Positions 27,622-33,300 of a stretch of DNA of 33,300 bases are shown here, piece after piece. Source of the DNA: Acidimicrobiaceae bacterium. Lineage in GTDB: Bacteria > Actinomycetota > Acidimicrobiia > Acidimicrobiales > Ilumatobacteraceae. Location: positions 1 to 33,300 of the forward strand of contig CANLAH010000007.1 of NCBI GenBank assembly GCA_947488685.1. Reading direction: 5' to 3'. Both the position numbers and the translations under genes were made by a program. How positions within the stretch are numbered: position 1 is the first letter of the stretch; each line of letters opens with the position of its first letter. The notes below the pieces were generated by a model. The model saw only the letters and a list, made by a program, of their open reading frames with translations. It did not search any database and had not been told where the DNA came from.

Positions 27622-28362
27622 ATGGGCAAATTAGACGGGAAAAAAGCAATCATCACGGGTGCTGGCTCCGGCATTGGCAAAGCGACTGCGATTCGATTCG
27701 CTGCTGAGGGAGCACGTGTTGCGTGCGTCGATCTGCGCGGGGCACAAGACACTGTGTCTCAAATTGGTGGCGACGCATTTGCTCTTGACTGCAATATTGC
27801 AGATGCCAGCGCAGTCGAATCAATGGTGGATAGTGCTGTTGCCACGATGGGTGGTCTTGACATCTTGTGCAATATCGCTGGTATCGGACATTTTGCGTGG
27901 AGCCACGAAGAACCACCTGCAGAGTTTGACAAGATACTCGCCGTCAACCTGAACGGCACCTTCTACACGTGTCGCTTTGCGCTTCCCCATCTACTCGCAG
28001 GAGGCGGCGGCGTGATCGTGAACACTGCAAGCACTGCTGGCTTAATTGGGCAACCATGGAGTGCGGCATATTGCGCCAGCAAAGGCGGAGTCGTGATGCT
28101 CACAAGGGCTCTGGCGTATGAATACCGTGACCAAAATATTCGCGTGGTGGGCATTGCCCCTGGCGGCACTAATACAAACATTATTAGTTCGTTCTCGAGT
28201 ATTCCAGAAGGAGCCGACTACAAATTGATTAACAAGTTGATGACGCCGGTAAAAAATGCAGACCCATCAGAAATTGCTGGAGCATTTGCATTTGTAGCGA
28301 GTGACGAAGGTCGATTTATTACTGGATCGATTCTCACCATTGACGGCGGAATTGTTTGCTGA
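27622..28362 (+). CDS. Short-chain dehydrogenase/reductase
   Basis: 246 aa; GKKAIITGAGSGIGKATA, NIAGIGH, SAAYCASKGGVVMLTRALA. Confidence 0.92.
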   Translation: MGKLDGKKAIITGAGSGIGKATAIRFAAEGARVACVDLRGAQDTVSQIGGDAFALDCNIADASAVESMVDSAVATMGGLDILCNIAGIGHFAWSHEEPPAEFDKILAVNLNGTFYTCRFALPHLLAGGGGVIVNTASTAGLIGQPWSAAYCASKGGVVMLTRALAYEYRDQNIRVVGIAPGGTNTNIISSFSSIPEGADYKLINKLMTPVKNADPSEIAGAFAFVASDEGRFITGSILTIDGGIVC

Positions 28363-28363
28363 T

Positions 28364-29338
28364 TTATTTTGTAGGTCGATGCCCGATAATGCTGGCACGT
28401 TCCATTATGCGAATATCTGGATAATAATCACTCGCTGCGTAATGCTGAACAGCGTGGTTATCCCAAAATGCAACGCTGTCTTTTTGCCACTGAAAACGGC
28501 ACTGATACTCAAGATACGTTGATTGCCGCGTTAAGTGTGCAATGAGATCTTCGCTCTCTTGATGTGACAAGCCAACAATGCGAGTAACAAAAAATGGATT
28601 GACGTACAAATACCTGCGACCAGTGACGGGATGTCGCGGCGCAACCGGATGATGCATCACCGGATACTGCAATCGCATCTCAGCTTGTTTTTCTTCTGTT
28701 AATCGAACTCCAAAGGACGGCATGAAGTCATGCTCCGCTTCAAGATTTTCAATCTGAGCCTTTATCTCTTCAGATAAGCCGTCGTATGCAGCGTGCATGT
28801 CACAGAACAGTGTGTCTCCGCCAGTTTCTGGAACCTGAAGTGCGTGCAATACCGCACCTAGTGATGGAATCTCTCTCCATGTGACATCGTGATGCCACGC
28901 ATTTTCGTATCCGCCAACTTCTGCTGATTTTGCAAACCTCACCAATTCAGGTTTGCCATCAGTTCCTGGCAAAAACGGATGCAGTTCGAGTTCTCCGAAC
29001 TGCGCAGCAAATGCAATGTGCTGATCGGCACTTAATGGTTGGTCACGAAAAAAAATTACTTTGTACTCAGCCAGCGCCTGCTTGACTTCTGCCAACACAC
29101 TGGATGCCAATGGTTTTGTGATGTCAATATCATGAAGTTCAGCGCCAACAGTTGCCCCAAGTCGCTTGACACGAAATGTTTTCCACTGCAGCGCATTGAG
29201 ACGCGCTCTCTCTGCGGCCAGAAATAGAACAGGCCCTACGGTCATCTGCCCCACATGAATCTGTCTATTAGAGAACCTGATCGCTGGATCTCCGGCGTCT
29301 TTGGCTTTTTCTAGATCTCGCTCTTGTGTTGTCGACAC
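28364..29338 (-). CDS. TauD/TfdA family Fe(II)/2-oxoglutarate-dependent dioxygenase
   Basis: FRVKRLGATVGAELHDIDITKPL, VIFFRDQPL, metal motif HxD in NAWHHDVTW, VPETGGDTLFCDM, DNHAVQHYAASDYYPDIRIMERASI. GTG start at 29338 with SD AGGGGG; an in-frame ATG at 29245 is an alternative start. Confidence 0.88.
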   Translation of the reverse strand: MSTTQERDLEKAKDAGDPAIRFSNRQIHVGQMTVGPVLFLAAERARLNALQWKTFRVKRLGATVGAELHDIDITKPLASSVLAEVKQALAEYKVIFFRDQPLSADQHIAFAAQFGELELHPFLPGTDGKPELVRFAKSAEVGGYENAWHHDVTWREIPSLGAVLHALQVPETGGDTLFCDMHAAYDGLSEEIKAQIENLEAEHDFMPSFGVRLTEEKQAEMRLQYPVMHHPVAPRHPVTGRRYLYVNPFFVTRIVGLSHQESEDLIAHLTRQSTYLEYQCRFQWQKDSVAFWDNHAVQHYAASDYYPDIRIMERASIIGHRPTK

Positions 29339-29350
29339 GGCTTACCCCCT

Positions 29351-29380
29351 TTTGAGGACGACTCTTCCGAGCCCCTCAAA
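29351..29380. repeat. Inverted repeat (7-bp arms, 16-nt loop) in dioxygenase leader
   Basis: TTTGAGG (29351..29357) and CCTCAAA (29374..29380), just upstream of the dioxygenase SD. Confidence 0.45.
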
Positions 29381-29405
29381 TCCGATGATAGTGCCTCTCC
29401 TGGGG

Positions 29406-29428
29406 GTTTCTGACGGTGTATCAGATAC
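29406..29428. promoter_or_regulatory. Candidate TetR-type operator (site 3, imperfect)
   Basis: GTTTCTGAC-GGTGT-ATCAGATAC; left half identical to site 1, right half 7/9; divergent spacer 29338/29443. Confidence 0.65.
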
Positions 29429-29442
29429 TCTCGCGGGTGGCT

Positions 29443-30630
29443 ATGGATCTTAGATACACCGAACAAGAGCAGACCTTTCGGGCTGAGTTGCGGGCGTGGC
29501 TCGCCGATGTATTGCCGTCGGTCGCCCCAGAGCCCCATCGCGATGACTGGAAAAATCGACGCGTCTGGGATACCGGATGGCAACGGATGCTTTTTGATGC
29601 TGGATATGCCGGAATCAATTGGCCAAAAGAATACGGCGGTCGGGGTGCCACGCCGACCGAACATTTAATTTTCTTAGAAGAAACTGAACGCATGCGAGCG
29701 CCTTATGTGGGCATGAACTTTGTTGGACTACTGCACGCAGGACCAACGCTCGTGGCCGAAGCAAGCACAGAACAAAAGGCACATCATCTGCCATCGATTC
29801 TCAAAGGAGATCATGTCTGGTGTCAAGGCTTCAGCGAACCAAATGCCGGAAGTGATCTAGCAAGCCTGCAATGTCGTGCCATTCGTGACGGAGACGACTA
29901 TGTCATCACTGGTCAAAAGATCTGGACAAGTTTTGCGCACATCGCCGACTATTGCGAGATGCTTGTGCGCACCGACACCGAAGTTCCTAAGCATCGCGGA
30001 ATCACATGGTTGATTCTGCCGATGGATGCCAAGGGGATGGATATTCGACCTTTGCGAACAATGGAAGGCAGCACTGAATTTTGCGAAGTCTTTTTTGATG
30101 AAGTTCGAGTTCCTGTCGCAAATCGGGTCGGAGACGAAAACGACGGATGGCGTGTTGCAATGGTGACCTTGTCGTTTGAGCGTGGCACCGCCTTTGTGAG
30201 CGAAATGTTGCAATCGATGGAACTCGTGCGAGATCTTGCTGATCTTGCAAAAAAAGTCACTCGCAACGGATCAGCTGCATGGGATGACACAGGACTCCGA
30301 CGTGATATCGCACATCTGTCTGGCGAACTTGATGCTCTTTGGTCGCTCACCAAGCGCAACATCAGCGAGGCGCAACGCACCGGCTTTGTTGGTGTCGGCG
30401 GAAACGTCTTCAAACTTGCTTATAGCGAACTCCGTCAGCGCCTCGGAGAATTGTCTCTGCGCTTACTTGATCGCGCATCACTCTCACTTGACGACGTACA
30501 CGAATTACCCACCGGAAAACATGTTCATGGGCGCATCCACGCACTTTCGATTGGCATTGCAGCCGGAACATCTCAAGTACAACGCAACATTGTTGCCGAG
30601 CGCACACTCGGCTTGCCCAAGGATCGATAA
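29443..30630 (+). CDS. Acyl-CoA dehydrogenase (FadE-like), subunit 1 of second pair
   Basis: Likely start 29443 (MDLRYTEQEQTFRAELRAWL). GFSEPNAGSDLASLQCRAIRDGDDYVITGQKIWTSFA; GTSQVQRNIVAERTLGLPKD. Confidence 0.93.
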   Translation: MDLRYTEQEQTFRAELRAWLADVLPSVAPEPHRDDWKNRRVWDTGWQRMLFDAGYAGINWPKEYGGRGATPTEHLIFLEETERMRAPYVGMNFVGLLHAGPTLVAEASTEQKAHHLPSILKGDHVWCQGFSEPNAGSDLASLQCRAIRDGDDYVITGQKIWTSFAHIADYCEMLVRTDTEVPKHRGITWLILPMDAKGMDIRPLRTMEGSTEFCEVFFDEVRVPVANRVGDENDGWRVAMVTLSFERGTAFVSEMLQSMELVRDLADLAKKVTRNGSAAWDDTGLRRDIAHLSGELDALWSLTKRNISEAQRTGFVGVGGNVFKLAYSELRQRLGELSLRLLDRASLSLDDVHELPTGKHVHGRIHALSIGIAAGTSQVQRNIVAERTLGLPKDR

Positions 30631-30639
30631 GGAAGTCTG

Positions 30640-31599
30640 ATGGATTTTTGGCGCACGCAAGATCAAGAAGCATTACAAGACGGGATTCGTTCTTTTTGTC
30701 AGGGACGTTTTCCGATTGAGTCTTTGCAGCCCATCGAAGCCACTGGCGGACGCCTTGATCGAGCGGCATGGCGAGATTTGGCTGGAGTTGGCGTTTTTTC
30801 TTTGCGCCACGATGGTTTCAGCATCACAGACTCAGCGCTTGTCTTTGAAGAACTCGGACGTGCATTAATCCCTGGGCCGCTCACCGCAACATACTTAGCC
30901 GCGACGCATTTGCGCACAGTTCTTGAAGGTGCAGACTCTGGCGAACGCATCGTGGGTCTTGCTCAAGTTGCCGAACCTGTCACCATGGCAGAACACTTAC
31001 TCGACCTGGATTCCTTGCTCATCTTGCAGGGTGATTCGATTGCTGTTGTCGATCCAAACTCTGTGCCCACGCAGGTTGTTGAAAGACCTCTTGATCCTCT
31101 CACCCCTGTGCACGTGATGTTGTCTGCGACTGGTGGCGAAATTGTCGCAACGGGCGACGTAGTTCGTCAATGGTGTCGCGAGGGTGCTGTACTCACTGCG
31201 GCGATGCAAGTCGGAGCAAGTTTTGCGGCCATTGATCTGGCTGTTGAATACGCCAAGGGGCGCGAGCAATTCGGACGTCCGATCGGAGCGTTTCAGGCCG
31301 TTAAACACATGGCTGCAGACATGTTGGTAAAAGCAGAAGTCGCGCGTGCTGCGACATACGCAGCGGCAGTCAATCTTGATGGCAATGGCGACGACGATCT
31401 TGATCGAGCAGTCAGCGTCGCCAAAATGCTGGCAGGTGATGCTGCTCTCTTTTGTGGCAAGATCGGAATCCAGATCCATGGCGGAATGGGATTCACGTGG
31501 GAAGTAAATGCGCAGCGCTACTGGAAACGTGCAGTTGTTCTAGACACTCATTACGGAAACAGCGAGATGCATGCCGATGCACTTGCTGGATCGATGTAG
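30640..31599 (+). CDS. Acyl-CoA dehydrogenase (FadE-like), subunit 2 of second pair
   Basis: 319 aa; MDFWRTQDQEALQDGIRSFC; AKGREQFGRPIGAFQAVKHMAADM; IQIHGGMGFTWEVNAQRYWKRA. Confidence 0.9.
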   Translation: MDFWRTQDQEALQDGIRSFCQGRFPIESLQPIEATGGRLDRAAWRDLAGVGVFSLRHDGFSITDSALVFEELGRALIPGPLTATYLAATHLRTVLEGADSGERIVGLAQVAEPVTMAEHLLDLDSLLILQGDSIAVVDPNSVPTQVVERPLDPLTPVHVMLSATGGEIVATGDVVRQWCREGAVLTAAMQVGASFAAIDLAVEYAKGREQFGRPIGAFQAVKHMAADMLVKAEVARAATYAAAVNLDGNGDDDLDRAVSVAKMLAGDAALFCGKIGIQIHGGMGFTWEVNAQRYWKRAVVLDTHYGNSEMHADALAGSM

Positions 31600-31630
31600 T
31601 GATATTGCGTGCACACACAAAGGAGTCATT

Positions 31631-32533
31631 ATGAAAATCTGTGACGGACGAGTAGTTGCTATCACGGGCGCAGGTCGCGGTATTGGTCGTGAACATGCCC
31701 TTGCCTTTGCTGCAGCAGGCGCAAAAGTCGTTGTCAATGATCTTGGCGCGTCACTCACGGGTGACCCCACCGATGAGACACCCGCGCAAGAAGTTGTACG
31801 CACAATCACATCAATGGGTGGCGAGGCAGTGGTCAACACCGATGACATCTCTGATTGGGATGGTGCTGGTCGATTTATTGCGCAAGCGATTGACGCTTTT
31901 GGAGCGCTCGATACCTTGGTGTGCAATGCCGGCATTGTGCGGGACCGCATGTTGGTCAACATGAGCGTTGACGAATGGGATGCTGTGATGCGTGTGCATC
32001 TGCGTGGAACATTTTGTCCTGTGCGACACGCCATTGGATACTGGCGCGAACAACACAAAACTGGCAATGCTCGCGATGCTCGCATCGTGACTACCTCGTC
32101 TGGCGCAGGTCTCTTTGGAAGTGTGTCTCAGGCAAATTATTCTGCCGCCAAAGCAGGTATCGCCACATTTACCATGGTTGCAGCAGCCGAGCTACAGCGC
32201 TACGACATCTTGGCCAACACCATTGCTCCGAGTGCTCGTAGTCGCATGACAGAGGATGCATTTGCTGAGATGATGGCCAAACCTGACACAGGCTTTGACA
32301 AAATGGACCCAGCCAACATCTCCCCTGTTGTGGTGTGGCTTGGCAGTAGCGCGTGCAATGTCACAGGTCGGGCATTCGAAATTGCTGGCGGAGAACTCAG
32401 CATTGCAGATGGTTGGCAACATGGCGTACCTTTTGACAAAGACGACAAGTACGATGCAGATGAAATCGGAGCAGTTATCACTGACCTGATTCGTAACGGA
32501 CCGAGCCAAGCGCCGGTATACGGAGCCTCATGA
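31631..32533 (+). CDS. Short-chain dehydrogenase/reductase (17beta-HSD4-like type)
   Basis: ORF from 31571; start ATG 31631 with SD AGGAG. GRVVAITGAGRGIGREHALAFAAAGAKVVVNDLGASLTG, VCNAGIVRDRMLVNMS, ANYSAAKAGIATFTMVAAAEL. Confidence 0.9.
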   Translation: MKICDGRVVAITGAGRGIGREHALAFAAAGAKVVVNDLGASLTGDPTDETPAQEVVRTITSMGGEAVVNTDDISDWDGAGRFIAQAIDAFGALDTLVCNAGIVRDRMLVNMSVDEWDAVMRVHLRGTFCPVRHAIGYWREQHKTGNARDARIVTTSSGAGLFGSVSQANYSAAKAGIATFTMVAAAELQRYDILANTIAPSARSRMTEDAFAEMMAKPDTGFDKMDPANISPVVVWLGSSACNVTGRAFEIAGGELSIADGWQHGVPFDKDDKYDADEIGAVITDLIRNGPSQAPVYGAS

Positions 32534-33165
32534 CACAAGTAACTGCAACAGATGGACGTGTCATCGGCTCACGAGCCACAATCACACGCGTGCGCTTACT
32601 AGAGGCAACTGCCAAGTTGCTTAATGAAAACAGTGCTCTTGATCTCAAAGTTATTGATATCACCCGCGAGGCAAATACATCTCCTGCAACTTTTTATCAA
32701 TACTTCACTGATGTGTCAGATGCAATTTTAGATCTCGCCTATCAAGCAGGAGAAGACTCGCTACCGATGCTTGTGCATCTTGATCAATCCTGGGATGGCG
32801 AAGCCGGAAAAGAACATGCTGTGGCGTTCACGACAGAGTTCATCGCTCATTGGCAAGCGCACTCTTCAATTTTGCGGTTGCGCAATCTGCGAGCAGAGGA
32901 AGGCGACACAAAGTTTCGCGATCTGCGTGGCGAGGCGATCAAGCCCTTTATGAAAGGCCTCACTTCTAAGATTGCAGCAGGTCAAGCAGACGGACGAATT
33001 TCTGCGCACATCAATGCATACGCCACGGCAGCAGCCATCATGGCAATGCTCGAACGTCTTGTTGCGTATTTACCCGAGTTCAACCGTCGAGGTGTGCAGC
33101 CAAACGATATGGTCGAAACACTTTCTTGTTTAATTCTGCAGATTCTGACTGGTGAGAAGTGCTGA
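32530..33165 (+). CDS. TetR-family transcriptional regulator
   Basis: 211 aa; ATGA overlap with SDR; HTH region LKVIDITREANTSPATFYQYFTDVSDAILDLAYQAG. Confidence 0.9.
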   Translation: MTQVTATDGRVIGSRATITRVRLLEATAKLLNENSALDLKVIDITREANTSPATFYQYFTDVSDAILDLAYQAGEDSLPMLVHLDQSWDGEAGKEHAVAFTTEFIAHWQAHSSILRLRNLRAEEGDTKFRDLRGEAIKPFMKGLTSKIAAGQADGRISAHINAYATAAAIMAMLERLVAYLPEFNRRGVQPNDMVETLSCLILQILTGEKC

Positions 33166-33175
33166 CGCACACACG

Positions 33176-33300
33176 ATGAGTTCACTTGCTGGTCGCATTG
33201 CTGTCGTCACTGGCGGAGCAAACGGAATCGGAGCAGCCATCGTCGAGCGGCTTAGAGCAGATGGCGCCACTGTCGAGATTGCCGACATTGCTGCATCACC
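33176..33300 (+). CDS. Short-chain dehydrogenase/reductase, N-terminal part, truncated at window edge
   Basis: ATG 33176: MSSLAGRIAVVTGGANGIGAAIVERLRADGATVEIADIAAS, open to the window end; Rossmann TGGANGIG. Confidence 0.85.
   Translation, partial: MSSLAGRIAVVTGGANGIGAAIVERLRADGATVEIADIAAS

Noticed and set aside
30997-31479. 160-aa minus-strand ORF
   Set aside because: Antisense to the second FadE subunit; no domain signal.
31540-32085. 181-aa minus-strand ORF
   Set aside because: Antisense to the SDR at 31631..32533; no recognisable family and biased composition.
1-33300. CRISPR arrays, tRNA/rRNA genes, transposases, phage genes
   Set aside because: No repeat-spacer pattern, tRNA-like cloverleaf, transposase or phage ORF was recognised on either strand.

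Overview
The window is dense, protein-coding actinobacterial-type DNA with moderate GC, short spacers and many ATGA/TGATG overlaps. I saw no rRNA, tRNA, CRISPR or transposon. Almost every gene belongs to a CoA-thioester catabolic island resembling the mycobacterial steroid (KstR-region) repertoire. It contains a four-gene cassette of paired thiolase-fold (lipid-transfer/Ltp-like) and paired DUF35-like proteins, a complete Liv-type ABC importer with a fused LivHM permease and a small two-TM membrane protein, and two Rv3520c/LLM F420-type oxidoreductases. It also contains two tandem acyl-CoA dehydrogenase pairs, four AMP-forming acyl-CoA ligases (one FadD19-like, one FadD3-like), a FadA6-like thiolase, two crotonases, SDRs, two amidohydrolase-2 proteins, a Zn-dependent alcohol dehydrogenase, a TauD/TfdA dioxygenase, a DUF2889 protein, an uncharacterised 372-aa protein and a TetR regulator. 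The most interesting signals are: (1) a shared palindrome, GTTTCTGAC-N5-GTCAGAAAC, in three of the five divergent promoter regions, linking the importer, the Ltp/DUF35 cassette, the ring/side-chain-like genes and the TetR operon as a candidate regulon; (2) the Ltp/DUF35 cassette, in which both thiolase-fold subunits seem to lack the nucleophilic Cys and one DUF35 lacks all Zn-ribbon cysteines; (3) the pairing of a Liv-type importer, rather than a visible Mce system, with steroid-like catabolism. Two edge-truncated genes (1..449 minus, 33176..33300 plus) are missing from the supplied ORF track. All family names come from reading the translations; no database search was run.
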